A stretch of DNA of 53,777 bases from Candidatus Mediterraneibacter faecipullorum (lineage in GTDB: Bacteria > Bacillota > Clostridia > Lachnospirales > Lachnospiraceae): assembly GCA_019119675.1 (NCBI GenBank), contig DWWO01000138.1, positions 1 to 53,777 of the forward strand, read 5' to 3'. A model generated the notes under the pieces. It searched no databases and had not been told where the DNA came from. It saw nothing but the letters and a program-made list of their open reading frames with translations. The translations under genes and the position numbers were made by a program. Shown here piece by piece: positions 27,120-36,184 of this stretch; positions within the stretch are counted from its first letter, which is position 1, and every line of letters begins with the position of its first letter.

Positions 27120-28964
27120 TCAGAATATTTTCCTGACTTCCCGGTCCCATGTATACACCCCGTTGATTTCTTCCTCAATGTCCGTCCACTGGGTATACAC
27201 ACTGGCACAGAGCCCCTGCGGGATCAGCGCGCGCACTTTGTCTGTCAGGTCACGGTACGCTTTCCCAAGGGTTTCCTTATCCCTGCAGGCACCGTAACCA
27301 TACAGTTCTTCGCAGGCACTGTGCCCCGGCTCCCGGTAAGTATGACCGCCAATCTCTGACAGTACGGCGGCACGTTCTTTCTCAGGACGTACTTTTAATT
27401 TAAAAAAGTAATTGTGGACACTCTGCAGATCCCCGCCGCCCTGGTCAAACCAGCCGCTTGCCGCGTCGATAAGTCTTGACGGGTCTTCTTCCTTTGCGAT
27501 CCGGGTAAGAGCTTCTGTCTGAAACTGCCCCCACCCCTCATTAAAGATCACCCATGTACCGATACTCGGATGGCCTTTCAGGATCCGGATCGTTTCTTTC
27601 ATCTCACGGACAAACTCCGCCCTGCCCGCCCTGTCTCTCCTGGCCAGCAGCCACGGGTGGTCATCCTTCATCGTAATGCCCCGCCAGGACATTACCGTGG
27701 CCAGATATGTCACGAACCAGTACTTGTAAGCTCCTCCGCCGTTCACCATGTCCTGCCATACTACCAGCCCCAGCCGGTCGCAGTGCCAGTACCATCGCTG
27801 TGGTTCGATCTTGATGTGCTTACGCACCATGTTGAATCCGCTCTTCTTCATTTCTGTAATGTCGAAGATCAATGCCTCATCCGACGGCGCTGTGTACAGC
27901 CCGTCCGGCCAGTATCCCTGGTCAAGGACTCCATTCTGGAACTGTACTTTCCCGTTCAGGCAGATGCGCGGAATTCCATCTTCATCTTTCTCAATCGAAA
28001 ATTTTCTCATTGCAAAATAGCTTTCCGCCCGGTCTTCCCCCATGGTTACTGTGAAGAAGTAAAGATACGGAGTCTCGCATGTCCAGGGCCTGATATCCGG
28101 GATCGGGATTTCGACCCAGTCGCCTGTAATGCCGGACGCGCTGCACATCTGCTGAGTGTTCGGTTGATTTTTCGATTCCGGGGAATCATTGTCCGTATAC
28201 AGGCCCGGATGCCGGATCTGTATCGTTATCGGGTGTCCGGCCTGACTGCTTTCTGCTTCTTCTTCATCTGACGGAGCCCCTGTGTGTGCCGCCTGACCAT
28301 TTACAGAGACTCCGCTCCCGGGATTTTCCGCCGCCGACACACGGATCCGGACAGCACTCCTCTCAAGATCAGCCTCCGTCTCAATATTGGCGATATACTT
28401 CTCCGGCACTTCCTCCATCCAGACAGTCTGCCAGATCCCGCTCTGCGCCGTATAGAACATGCCGCCCCGTTCCAGGCGCTGCTTGCCTCTGGCATGGTAG
28501 GAAGTATCACTTAAGTCTTTTACCGCAAGGCTCAGTTCATTCTCGCCATCACATACCAGGGCAGTGATGTCCGCCTTGAAAGGCAGATATCCTCCCGTAT
28601 GCCTCGCCGCCTTCTGCCCGTTTACATAGACGACACACGCCTGATCCACTGCCCCAAAATGCAGGATCAGACGTCTGCTGTCTTTTCTCTCGTCCCATTT
28701 TTCAAGCGTAAATGTGCGCCGGTACCAGAGATACTCGTCCGGCTTCAGCTGCCGGGATACACCGGAGAGCACAGTCTCCGGCGAGAACGGAACGAGGATC
28801 TGCCCGTCATACTGTTCCGGCTTGTTGAATTCTTTTGTGAATGCATAGTCCCAGTATCCGTTCAGATTAATATAACTGCCGCGCTCCAGCAGCGGACGCG
28901 GATACTCCTGAAGGACATTCTGCGGATCAATATTTCTTCCCCATCTGGTATACAGTTGTTCCAT
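27120..28964 (-). CDS. Glycoside hydrolase family 2 enzyme
   Basis: This 614-residue protein has GH2 layout: a jelly-roll sugar-binding domain (INLNGYWDYAF, then VPFSPETVLSGV), an immunoglobulin-like middle, and a TIM barrel with the acid/base Glu476 in FNEGWGQF and the nucleophile Glu537 in LSEIGGH. It has no signal peptide, so it acts inside the cell. The subgroup resembles uncharacterised beta-galactosidase/beta-glucuronidase-like proteins; the substrate is not clear. Residues 214-290 hold a low-complexity, Ser/Glu/Asn-rich stretch (for example SDEEEAESSQAGH) that interrupts the middle domain. It is divergent from the GH31 gene across a 318-bp gap and convergent with spoVAC. Confidence 0.9.
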   Translation of the reverse strand: MEQLYTRWGRNIDPQNVLQEYPRPLLERGSYINLNGYWDYAFTKEFNKPEQYDGQILVPFSPETVLSGVSRQLKPDEYLWYRRTFTLEKWDERKDSRRLILHFGAVDQACVVYVNGQKAARHTGGYLPFKADITALVCDGENELSLAVKDLSDTSYHARGKQRLERGGMFYTAQSGIWQTVWMEEVPEKYIANIETEADLERSAVRIRVSAAENPGSGVSVNGQAAHTGAPSDEEEAESSQAGHPITIQIRHPGLYTDNDSPESKNQPNTQQMCSASGITGDWVEIPIPDIRPWTCETPYLYFFTVTMGEDRAESYFAMRKFSIEKDEDGIPRICLNGKVQFQNGVLDQGYWPDGLYTAPSDEALIFDITEMKKSGFNMVRKHIKIEPQRWYWHCDRLGLVVWQDMVNGGGAYKYWFVTYLATVMSWRGITMKDDHPWLLARRDRAGRAEFVREMKETIRILKGHPSIGTWVIFNEGWGQFQTEALTRIAKEEDPSRLIDAASGWFDQGGGDLQSVHNYFFKLKVRPEKERAAVLSEIGGHTYREPGHSACEELYGYGACRDKETLGKAYRDLTDKVRALIPQGLCASVYTQWTDIEEEINGVYTWDREVRKIF

Positions 28965-29282
28965 GTATATCTCACCTCGCCTGTTGTCAAATCTTAACTA
29001 GATTTTAGTATACGTAAAACCGGAAATCAATATGCCGCACAGGCTGATATAGGCTGATCCCGGCAGACATCAGTCAACGGCAGTCGAAAGAGCAGTTTTA
29101 TGTCATAACTTTGCAGAATACTGCAAGTCTTATTCCGTCCAAAGCATTAAAATACAATATAGACAATGCAGATTCAGTATATGAGTAAAACAGCGGCGGC
29201 AGCCGCAGTAAGCACGCAGTGCGGTTTTGCGAATGGCGCGGGCTGAACTGTTACGATTTATGAAATTAAAGGAGGAAATGAC
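28965..29282. other. Intergenic region between divergent GH2 and GH31 genes
   Basis: This 318-bp stretch holds no gene. It must contain the promoters of both glycosidase genes, but I find no consensus pair. A weak plus-strand candidate is TTATTC, 17 bases, TACAAT around 29130-29158. A 16-base palindrome just upstream of it is listed separately. A GCGGC/GCCGC hairpin lies near 29190. The GH31 ribosome-binding site AAAGGAGG precedes the ATG at 29283. Confidence 0.6.
29111..29126. promoter_or_regulatory. Palindromic operator candidate upstream of the GH31 gene
   Basis: The sequence TTGCAGAATACTGCAA has perfect 6-base arms around a 4-base centre, a form common for dimeric sugar-responsive repressors. 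It lies between the divergent glycosidase genes, just before a weak promoter candidate. No regulator gene is adjacent. Confidence 0.35.
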
Positions 29283-31307
29283 ATGATCCGCAAATACATC
29301 TATGGAACACCTTTTGAGACAGAGGCGGTCGTAACTGATATCGCACAGACAGACGGCACGCCTGCTTACGGTGCTGTCGACACACAGGACGGCTTTTCTT
29401 TTACTTATATCATGGATGAGGATGATACCGTCTACGGTCTGGGAGAAGCCAACCGCGGCATCAATAAAAGAGGATACTGCTACATCAGTGACTGCGCGGA
29501 TGATCCGAACCATACGGAAGACAAACGCTCCCTGTATGGCGCTCATAACTTCATTATCATAGCCGGAGAGAAGAATTTCGGGCTGTTTTTTGACTATCCT
29601 TCAAAATTGACATTTGATATCGGATACACCCGCATGGACACACTGAAGATTTCCTGCGAGAACGCGGACCTCGCACTGTACGTCATTGACGGAGATACTC
29701 CTTATAATATCGTAAAACAGTTCCGCGGCATGATCGGACACAGCTATATCCCGCCGAAATTCGCATTCGGATTCGGCCAGAGCCGCTGGGGCTACAAGAC
29801 AAAGGAAGATTTTGAAAAAGTCGCACAGGGCTACCGTGAGAATCACATTCCGCTGGATATGATCTATATGGATATTGATTACATGGATTCATACAAAGAC
29901 TTTACCGTAAATGATGATTTCGAAGATTTCCCTGCATTTGTCCGGGAAATGAAAGACCAGCATATCCGTCTGATCCCGATCATTGACGCAGGTGTAAAAA
30001 TCGAGGACGGATACGATGTCTACGAAGAAGGGGTTAAAAACCGCTACTTCTGTCAGAGAGAGGACGGCAGCGACTTCGTGGCTGCAGTGTGGCCGGGAGA
30101 TACCCATTTCCCGGATGTGCTGAATCCCGAGGCACGGAAATGGTTCGGTGACAAATACCGTTTTCTCACGGATCAGGGCATTGAGGGCTTCTGGAACGAC
30201 ATGAACGAACCGGCAATCTTCTACTCTGCGGAAGGTCTTGAAGAAGCCCGTGAGATGGCACGTAAGTTTGCCGAGACCGGAACGAGTAACTGGGACGGAA
30301 GCGAAAAAGCAACGGAAGCGAAAGAAGATATCGGCGTATGGCAGCTCGGCGACAAGCTGGGGAGCCTCGCAAACAGCCAGGATGATTACCGGAGATTCTA
30401 TCATAATGTAAACGGACAGATGATCCGTCACGACAAGGTACACAACCTGTTCGGTTTTAACATGACAAGGGCTGCCGGAGAAGCATTTGAGCGCATTGAT
30501 CCTGACAGGCGTTTTCTTATGTTCTCCCGCTCTTCTTATGTAGGAATGCACCGTTACGGCGGCATATGGACAGGCGACAACCGTTCCTGGTGGTCACATA
30601 TCCTGCTCAACCTGAAAATGATGCCGTCACTCAATATGTGCGGATTCCTCTATACAGGAGCTGACCTCGGCGGCTTCGGTTCGGACACAACAAGGGACCT
30701 GCTGCTCCGTTTCCTCGCATTGGGCGTATTCACCCCTCTCATGAGGAACCACGCCGCCCTGGGCACACGGGAGCAGGAATGTTATCAGTTTGAACACATG
30801 GAAGACTTCCGTCATGTGATTGGCGTCAGATACCGCCTGCTGCCTTACCTGTACAGCGAGTATATGAAAGCAGCCTTAACGGACGATATGTATTTCAAAC
30901 CGCTCGCCTTCGTATACCCGGACGACAAAATGGCGTCCCGGATCGAAGACCAGCTCATGCTGGGCAATGAGATCATGATCGCGCCGGTCTATGAACAGAA
31001 CGGAAAGGGCAGATACGTATATCTTCCGGAAGAGATGAAATTCGTGAAATTCCTGCCTGACGGAAGTATCTCTGAAGAGGTGCTTGGAAAAGGCATCCAC
31101 TATGTGGACATCGCACTCAATGAAGTGCCGCTCTTTATCCGTTCCGGCAGATGCATCCCGGTAGTCGATACGGCAGAATGCGTGGATGAGATCGATATGG
31201 ATACGCTCCGGCTGATCGGCTATGAAGGAGCCGGATATGTGCTCTATGATGATGACGGGGTACATAAAGATTACGATATGGAGAAAAACTGCCGCATATT
31301 AAAATAA
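29283..31307 (+). CDS. Glycoside hydrolase family 31 enzyme (alpha-glucosidase type)
   Basis: This retaining alpha-glycosidase has 674 residues. The nucleophile Asp306 is in FWNDMNEPAIF and the acid/base Asp432 is in WTGDNRSWWSH, both in the family's normal context. An N-terminal beta-sandwich domain containing YGLGEANRGINKRG precedes the barrel (FAFGFGQSRWGYKT, then DMIYMDIDYMDSYKDFTV). There is no signal peptide, so it probably hydrolyses imported alpha-linked oligosaccharides. Its start has a strong AAAGGAGG site. A long hairpin at 31320-31358 follows the stop. Confidence 0.94.
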   Translation: MIRKYIYGTPFETEAVVTDIAQTDGTPAYGAVDTQDGFSFTYIMDEDDTVYGLGEANRGINKRGYCYISDCADDPNHTEDKRSLYGAHNFIIIAGEKNFGLFFDYPSKLTFDIGYTRMDTLKISCENADLALYVIDGDTPYNIVKQFRGMIGHSYIPPKFAFGFGQSRWGYKTKEDFEKVAQGYRENHIPLDMIYMDIDYMDSYKDFTVNDDFEDFPAFVREMKDQHIRLIPIIDAGVKIEDGYDVYEEGVKNRYFCQREDGSDFVAAVWPGDTHFPDVLNPEARKWFGDKYRFLTDQGIEGFWNDMNEPAIFYSAEGLEEAREMARKFAETGTSNWDGSEKATEAKEDIGVWQLGDKLGSLANSQDDYRRFYHNVNGQMIRHDKVHNLFGFNMTRAAGEAFERIDPDRRFLMFSRSSYVGMHRYGGIWTGDNRSWWSHILLNLKMMPSLNMCGFLYTGADLGGFGSDTTRDLLLRFLALGVFTPLMRNHAALGTREQECYQFEHMEDFRHVIGVRYRLLPYLYSEYMKAALTDDMYFKPLAFVYPDDKMASRIEDQLMLGNEIMIAPVYEQNGKGRYVYLPEEMKFVKFLPDGSISEEVLGKGIHYVDIALNEVPLFIRSGRCIPVVDTAECVDEIDMDTLRLIGYEGAGYVLYDDDGVHKDYDMEKNCRILK

Positions 31308-31319
31308 CCGAAAACGGAT

Positions 31320-31358
31320 ATGGGGACGTAGTAAAACCGGGTTTTACTACGTCCCCAT
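31320..31358. terminator. Long perfect hairpin between convergent genes
   Basis: Arms of 18 bases (31320-31337 and 31341-31358) pair without mismatch around a three-base loop. The arm starts ATGGGGACGTAGTAAAAC. On the plus strand it is followed by TTCCATTTTT, so it can act as the terminator of the GH31 gene, and it may also serve the convergent AEC transporter gene. Such length and perfection exceed an ordinary terminator. Confidence 0.75.
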
Positions 31359-31366
31359 TTCCATTT

Positions 31367-32311
31367 TTAAACCATTCCCATACTTCGCAGTATATACAGC
31401 CACCCCGTCAGTGTAAATGCACTGAACAGTGTCGTCAGCATGACCACGCTGGAAGTCAGTACGCCCTCATGCCCCATATTCCGGGCCATCACGTAGCAGC
31501 TTACTGTCGTCGCCGAACTGAGCATGACAAGGATTGCCACCAGCTCTTCCTTTCGAAAGCCCATCCACACGGCCAGCGGCAGGAACAGTGCGGCAAACAG
31601 TACCAGCTTCATGACAGAAGCGGCTACTGCAGGCTTTACTTTTCCGAATGCTTTCTTCAGGTCGAAGCTGGCTCCCATCGCCATCAATCCCAGCGGAGTT
31701 GCTGTTGCCCCGATGTCTGATACCGTCTTCTCCAAAACAGGCGGCACAGGCAGTCTAAAGGCTGACCAGACTAGTCCCGCCACGATACCCAGGATGATCG
31801 GATTCGTCACAATCCCTTTAAGTGTTGCCATCCACACTTCTTTATCCAGTTTCTTTCGCTCCGGCTTAAAAAACGAGAGTACGACTACCGCCATGATATT
31901 ATAGAGCGGCACGCTGCCGATGATCATAAGGGGAGCCATACCTGCATCCCCGTATATATTCTGGATAAACGCAATTCCCAGAAGTGCCGCACTGCTGCGG
32001 TACGACGCCTGTATAAATTCTCCCTGTATGCTCTTGTCCCGCCACAGAAAAGATACCAGCGCCGCAATGATGATACAGATCAGCGTGACCGCAAAGCAGA
32101 ACAGGACAAATCTCAGATTCCATACCTGCGAAAAATCCACCGTCGAGAGATCCTCAAACAACAGGACCGGCAGGGGTACGAGGAACACGAATTTATTCAT
32201 CTTTGACGCAAAAACATCATCGATCAGACCGAGTTTTCTTAATACAAATCCCAGCACCATCAGAAGAAAAATGGGAACCGTAGCATTCAGGCTGAAAATC
32301 AGGTTGTCCAT
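31367..32311 (-). CDS. AEC-family transporter (auxin efflux carrier type)
   Basis: This 314-residue membrane protein has about ten hydrophobic segments in two halves, typical of AEC permeases. The conserved N-terminus is VPIFLLMVLGFVLRKLGLIDD and the second-half pattern is LMAMGASFDLKKAFGK. Bacterial members move small carboxylates such as malate or related acids; the substrate here is unknown. It lies 17 bp after pyrD on the same strand, so it is probably transcribed with the pyr genes, though a functional tie to pyrimidine synthesis is not established. Confidence 0.88.
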   Translation of the reverse strand: MDNLIFSLNATVPIFLLMVLGFVLRKLGLIDDVFASKMNKFVFLVPLPVLLFEDLSTVDFSQVWNLRFVLFCFAVTLICIIIAALVSFLWRDKSIQGEFIQASYRSSAALLGIAFIQNIYGDAGMAPLMIIGSVPLYNIMAVVVLSFFKPERKKLDKEVWMATLKGIVTNPIILGIVAGLVWSAFRLPVPPVLEKTVSDIGATATPLGLMAMGASFDLKKAFGKVKPAVAASVMKLVLFAALFLPLAVWMGFRKEELVAILVMLSSATTVSCYVMARNMGHEGVLTSSVVMLTTLFSAFTLTGWLYILRSMGMV

Positions 32312-32328
32312 ATCTTTTTTCCCTTACC

Positions 32329-33231
32329 TTATTTCACGATTCCGACCATCTCATCAACTGACTCAAAGCCCTGTCGTTCCATATACTCTTCAATCCCGTT
32401 CACGATCTCCATCGTCACTCCCGGGTTGTGGAAATTTGCCGTCCCGACGGATACCGCACTGGCCCCCGCAAGTATCATCTCAATGGCATCTTCTGCTGTT
32501 GCGATGCCGCCCATGCCGATCACCGGCACACTTACAGCATTCGCCGCCTCATAGACCATGCGCACTGCGATCGGATGGATCGCCGGTCCGGAGACGCCGC
32601 CAGTCTTATTAGCCAGCACAAAGCTCTTCCGGTTGATATCGATCTTCATTCCCGTGATCGTATTGATCAGAGATACTGCGTCCGCACCGCCTGCTTCCAC
32701 GGCTTTTGCCATCTCGGCAATGCTTGTCACATTCGGGCTCAGCTTCATGATCACAGGCTGTTTCGAATATTTTTTCACTGCTTTCGTGATCGCTTCCGCA
32801 GCTTTCGGATCCTGGCCGAAGGCAATGCCGCCTTCTTTCACATTCGGACAGGAGATATTGATCTCCAGCATATCCACGTCCTCTCCTGCCAGGCGCTCCA
32901 CTACCTCGCAATAATCCTCCGTAGATTTTCCGCATACATTCACGATGATCTTAGTATCATACTGCCTTAAAAAAGGGATATCTCTTTCGCAGAAAACATC
33001 CATCCCCGGATTCTGGAGCCCTACGGCATTCATCATCCCGCCGTAGACTTCCGCGACCCTCGGAGTCGGATTTCCGGTCCACGGAATGTTCGCCACACCT
33101 TTTGTCGTCACTGCGCCAAGGCAGTTCAGATCTACATAATCTGCAAATTCAGCTCCAGAGCCGAATGTGCCCGAAGCCACTGTCACTGGGTTCTTCCACT
33201 CCACACCGGCGATATTTACTTTCATATCCAT
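32329..33231 (-). CDS. pyrD: Dihydroorotate dehydrogenase B, catalytic subunit
   Basis: PyrD (type 1B, FMN-containing) oxidises dihydroorotate to orotate in pyrimidine synthesis. Its electrons pass to NAD through PyrK. The 300-residue protein shows NPVTVASGTFGSGAEF near the start, ISCPNVKEGG, KLSPNVTSIAEMAKAVEAGGAD, and the FMN phosphate-binding GMGGIATAEDAIEMILAGASAVSVGTA, each in its usual place. It overlaps pyrK by one base and follows the usual pyrK-pyrD order. Confidence 0.97.
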   Translation of the reverse strand: MDMKVNIAGVEWKNPVTVASGTFGSGAEFADYVDLNCLGAVTTKGVANIPWTGNPTPRVAEVYGGMMNAVGLQNPGMDVFCERDIPFLRQYDTKIIVNVCGKSTEDYCEVVERLAGEDVDMLEINISCPNVKEGGIAFGQDPKAAEAITKAVKKYSKQPVIMKLSPNVTSIAEMAKAVEAGGADAVSLINTITGMKIDINRKSFVLANKTGGVSGPAIHPIAVRMVYEAANAVSVPVIGMGGIATAEDAIEMILAGASAVSVGTANFHNPGVTMEIVNGIEEYMERQGFESVDEMVGIVK

Positions 33232-34016
33232 CAGATCTCCACCTCCGTAGAAAGGAATACCGGACCGTCTTTACAGATCCGCTTGTTGTGTACGTTGCTG
33301 TGGTGGTCCTTCTCTTTTGACCGGCACACACATGCGAGACAGGCTCCGATCCCGCACGCCATGCGCTCCTCAAGGGAAATATAGCACTCAATGCCGTTTT
33401 CTTCCGCATATGTCTTGATCGCGCGGAGCATAGGTGTCGGACCGCATGCATAAATGATATCCGCCTCAAGGGCGTTTTCCCGAATGGCGTCCATTATATT
33501 TCCTTTTGTGCCGACGCTGCCGTCTTCCGTCGAAATATACACCTCTCCGTTCTGCTCAAATTCTTCCCGCAGGAATGTCTCAGCATCACGGTAGCCTGCG
33601 ATGATCTGTTTCTTTTCACATTCCATCTGCTTCGCCAGCTCAAGGATCGGAGGGACGCCAATGCCGCCTCCTATCAGGAATGCCCGTTTCCCTGCTGCCT
33701 TCTCAGCCGGGAACCCGTTTCCGAGAGGCCCGATCACAGGGATCGTATCTCCTGCCTGAAGCTTTGAGAACTCCTCTGTCCCCGTATTCTTTCCCGTCAC
33801 GCGATACACTACGCGAAGGCTGCCGTTTTCCTTATCAATCTCACAGATACTGATCGGACGGGGAAGCAGTTTGCTTCCGTCATTGGTATACATGGAAATA
33901 AACTGTCCCGGTTTCGCTTCAGCCGCCGCCTCCGTTTTGATCCACATGCTGTAGATATCCTGCGCGAGCCTCTCCTGTGAGATGACCTGCGCATTTTCTT
34001 TTTTCTTACTTATCAT
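33231..34016 (-). CDS. pyrK: Dihydroorotate dehydrogenase B, electron-transfer subunit
   Basis: PyrK carries FAD and a [2Fe-2S] cluster and links PyrD to NAD. The FAD-binding RPISICEIDKENG and the NAD-binding GGGIGVPPILELAK are clear. The cluster ligands are the cysteines of CGIGACLACVC near the C-terminus. The ATG at 34016 is preferred for its AAAAGGAG site; the protein is then 261 residues. It lies 61 bp after pyrF and overlaps pyrD by one base. Confidence 0.96.
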   Translation of the reverse strand: MISKKKENAQVISQERLAQDIYSMWIKTEAAAEAKPGQFISMYTNDGSKLLPRPISICEIDKENGSLRVVYRVTGKNTGTEEFSKLQAGDTIPVIGPLGNGFPAEKAAGKRAFLIGGGIGVPPILELAKQMECEKKQIIAGYRDAETFLREEFEQNGEVYISTEDGSVGTKGNIMDAIRENALEADIIYACGPTPMLRAIKTYAEENGIECYISLEERMACGIGACLACVCRSKEKDHHSNVHNKRICKDGPVFLSTEVEI

Positions 34017-34077
34017 AGCTGCTCCTTTTCGCACTTTTTAACAGTTCATCCCGGCCCCGATGATCGAGCCGCTGTGT

Positions 34078-35004
34078 TTATTTTCCTGCAAGCGCTCCGC
34101 TGATATCAGCGAGCATTGCTTCAACTGCCGCTCTGGACGCGTCACCGAAGTTCTCCTCGCCGTACTTCGCATATGCCTCCTGCTTATATGCCGCGATAAT
34201 ACCTCTCGAAGAGTTCACGATAGCTCCCAGTCCGTCTTCATTGAAGAAGTGCACCAGATCTTTGCCCTGGCCGCCCTGCGCACCATATCCCGGCACGAGT
34301 ATATATGCTTTCGGCATGATCTTCCTGAGAACTTTTCCCATCTCCGGATAAGTAGCTCCGACTACAGCTCCCACGTAGCTGTACTCATCGCCCATGCAGT
34401 CCGCGCCCCACTCGGCGACCTTCTCTCCTACCAGTTCATAGAGCGGACGTCCGTCGATCAGTCTGTCCTGGAACTCGCCGCTGGACGGATTGGATGTCTT
34501 GACCAGTACGAAGATTCCTTTCTTCTCTTCTTTGCAGACATTGATGAACGGATTCACCCCGTCGGATCCGAGATACGGGTTCACTGTAGCGAAATCCTCG
34601 TCAAACGGAACATATTCCTTGCTGCCCACTTTCACTTTCCCAAGATGTCCTGTCGCATACGCAGCGGAAGTGGAACCGATATCCCCTCTCTTGATATCGC
34701 CGATCACTACAAGATCTTTTTCCTTGCAGTAATCCACCGTTTTCTTAAATGCCATTACGCCCGGCACGCCGAACTGCTCATACATTGCAATCTGCGGCTT
34801 GACAGCGGGGATCAGGTCGTAGGTCTTGTCCACAATCTCTTTGTTAAACTGCCAGATCGCTTCTGCAGCTCCTTCAAGTGTTTCTCCATATTCTGCAAAC
34901 GCCTTATCCTGCACATGCTGCGGGATGTAGCTCAGCATCGGGTCAAGTCCGACCACGATCGGCGCTCCTGTCTTTTTGATCTTTTCCACTAATTTGTTGA
35001 TCAT
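34078..35004 (-). CDS. pyrF: Orotidine 5'-phosphate decarboxylase
   Basis: PyrF converts OMP to UMP. This is the longer subgroup of the family (308 residues). The catalytic region GDIKRGDIGSTS is near residues 97-108, preceded by VGLDPMLSYIP with the first active-site Asp and followed by VNPYLGSDG and PGYGAQGG. It is the first gene of the pyrF-pyrK-pyrD set and has a GGAGG site and its own promoter candidate just upstream. Confidence 0.96.
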   Translation of the reverse strand: MINKLVEKIKKTGAPIVVGLDPMLSYIPQHVQDKAFAEYGETLEGAAEAIWQFNKEIVDKTYDLIPAVKPQIAMYEQFGVPGVMAFKKTVDYCKEKDLVVIGDIKRGDIGSTSAAYATGHLGKVKVGSKEYVPFDEDFATVNPYLGSDGVNPFINVCKEEKKGIFVLVKTSNPSSGEFQDRLIDGRPLYELVGEKVAEWGADCMGDEYSYVGAVVGATYPEMGKVLRKIMPKAYILVPGYGAQGGQGKDLVHFFNEDGLGAIVNSSRGIIAAYKQEAYAKYGEENFGDASRAAVEAMLADISGALAGK

Positions 35005-35046
35005 CTGCTATTCCTCCGTTTTCACAATCTGATATACCTGTTCCTT

Positions 35047-35075
35047 ATCATACCATAAGTCCGTCCCTTAGTAAA
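35047..35075 (-). promoter_or_regulatory. SigA promoter candidate of the pyr operon
   Basis: On the minus strand TTTACT (35070-35075), 17 bases and TATGAT (35047-35052) lie about 40 bases before the pyrF ATG. The -35 overlaps the T-run of the upstream terminator. There is no visible PyrR-type attenuator between it and pyrF. Confidence 0.5.
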
Positions 35076-35114
35076 ACAAAAAGAAACGCCTGAAGTCTCA
35101 GTTTCTTCAGACGT
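35073..35114 (-). terminator. Intrinsic terminator after the DUF2752 gene
   Basis: On the minus strand ACGTCTGAAG pairs with CTTCAGGCGT around a nine-base loop, followed by a T-rich run (TTTCTTTTTGTTTT). It ends the DUF2752/CD225 transcription unit just before the pyr promoter. Confidence 0.8.
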
Positions 35115-35128
35115 TTTCACCAAATCTC

Positions 35129-35581
35129 TCACAATATCTGTGTAAAACCTCCCGGAGCGAGCAGTGTGAACGGAAATACGGGAATATTCCTGAGCACGCC
35201 GTATACAAATACGATAGCAAGGATCCATCCGAGCAGCTTCACACTGATCCTTCGGTCCACATGATTTCCTCCCGTGAACATCCAGTCGACCGCACGGGCG
35301 GTGATATACAGACCGATCAGTGGCAGAAGGATGGTCATAAGCGGATTATAGCAAAATGCATCCTTAAACTGCAGATGGAGAATAGAGTAACATGCTCTCC
35401 CCGCTCCGCATCCCGGACAGTACAGACCGGTCATCATATAAAAAATACAGGGCAGCGGATAGCTGTGCGGATTATGGTGATACAGATAGAAGGCCCCCAC
35501 AGCACAGACCGCTCCCGCACAAAGTACGAGAGCGATCCTCATTTTTTTGTTCTGTTGAATGCGCACTGCCAATTTCAGCAT
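35129..35581 (-). CDS. DUF2752 family membrane protein
   Basis: This 150-residue protein has three to four membrane segments and the DUF2752 hallmark YCPGCGAGRACYSILHL at about residues 54-70, followed by FCYNPLMTIL. Two cysteines in the CPGCG motif lie next to a membrane span. The function of the family is unknown. It is 21 bp downstream of the zinc-ribbon/CD225 gene, a pairing seen in other Firmicutes, and it is followed by a terminator. Confidence 0.85.
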   Translation of the reverse strand: MLKLAVRIQQNKKMRIALVLCAGAVCAVGAFYLYHHNPHSYPLPCIFYMMTGLYCPGCGAGRACYSILHLQFKDAFCYNPLMTILLPLIGLYITARAVDWMFTGGNHVDRRISVKLLGWILAIVFVYGVLRNIPVFPFTLLAPGGFTQIL

Positions 35582-35602
35582 TGTTCAAACCGATTCCTTT
35601 GA

Positions 35603-36184
35603 TTAATAATAATAGTAATAAGAATCCATAGCGCCCATAGCTGCCATTACAGCAACAATAATATTTGCGATCACGCCGACGGCTGCAGCCACGATGATCC
35701 ATATCTTTGCTGTCTTCGCAGATTTCTGTGCCTCTTCATAGTTTCCTGCGTTCATTGCACTGTTGATCTTTGTAGCATATACAATACCTACAACACCGAA
35801 CGGAAGACAGCAGCAAACCGTCGTTATGATCGACAATACCAGATACGGAACCCAGTTGATCGGCTTCTCCGGCTCATAGGATGACTGGTATACCGGCGGT
35901 GTCTGATACTGAGTATTCTGATAATCAGACGTATAAGTATTCTGATACTGTGCATACGGATCCTGGTACTGAGTGTTCTGATCCTGCTGTGCAGCCGTAT
36001 CCTGCGAAGCAGCGGCATCCGGCTGTGCTGCTGTATACTGCGAAGCAGCGGCATCCGGCTGTGCAGCTGTATTTGCCTGCGCATCTGTATTGGCGGCAGA
36101 TGCTGTATCCGGCTGCTCTGCTCCGCAATGTGGACAGAATTTTGAGCCTTCCGGGATTTCCTGATAACATTTGATGCAATTCAT
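35603..36184 (-). CDS. Zinc-ribbon, CD225/dispanin-like membrane protein
   Basis: This 193-residue protein begins with a zinc ribbon (CIKCYQEIPEGSKFCPHCG, two CxxC pairs). A low-complexity Gln/Ala/Tyr linker of about 90 residues follows. The C-terminal two-span region has LSIITTVCCCLPFGVVGIVYATK followed by a charged loop and a second span, as in CD225/dispanin proteins. It ends in a tyrosine run (SYYYYY). The linker contains a duplicated 12-residue unit (TAAQPDAAASQ plus one). Function is unknown; membrane fusion or rigidity control is known only for the animal IFITM relatives and should not be assumed here. Confidence 0.8.
   Translation of the reverse strand: MNCIKCYQEIPEGSKFCPHCGAEQPDTASAANTDAQANTAAQPDAAASQYTAAQPDAAASQDTAAQQDQNTQYQDPYAQYQNTYTSDYQNTQYQTPPVYQSSYEPEKPINWVPYLVLSIITTVCCCLPFGVVGIVYATKINSAMNAGNYEEAQKSAKTAKIWIIVAAAVGVIANIIVAVMAAMGAMDSYYYYY
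36002..36073. repeat. Two tandem 36-bp repeats in the CD225-like gene
   Basis: Two nearly identical 36-base units begin at 36002 and 36038 (each starting CTGCGAAGCAGCGGCATCC). They encode the duplicated 12-residue linker segment. The length is a multiple of three, so copy-number change would keep the frame. Confidence 0.8.

Noticed and set aside
30166..31265. Several long frames antisense to the GH31 gene, and similar GC-rich shadows over the GTPase fusion, GH13 and spoVAD genes
   Set aside because: They lie opposite strongly supported genes, lack ribosome-binding sites and have no domain-like patterns.
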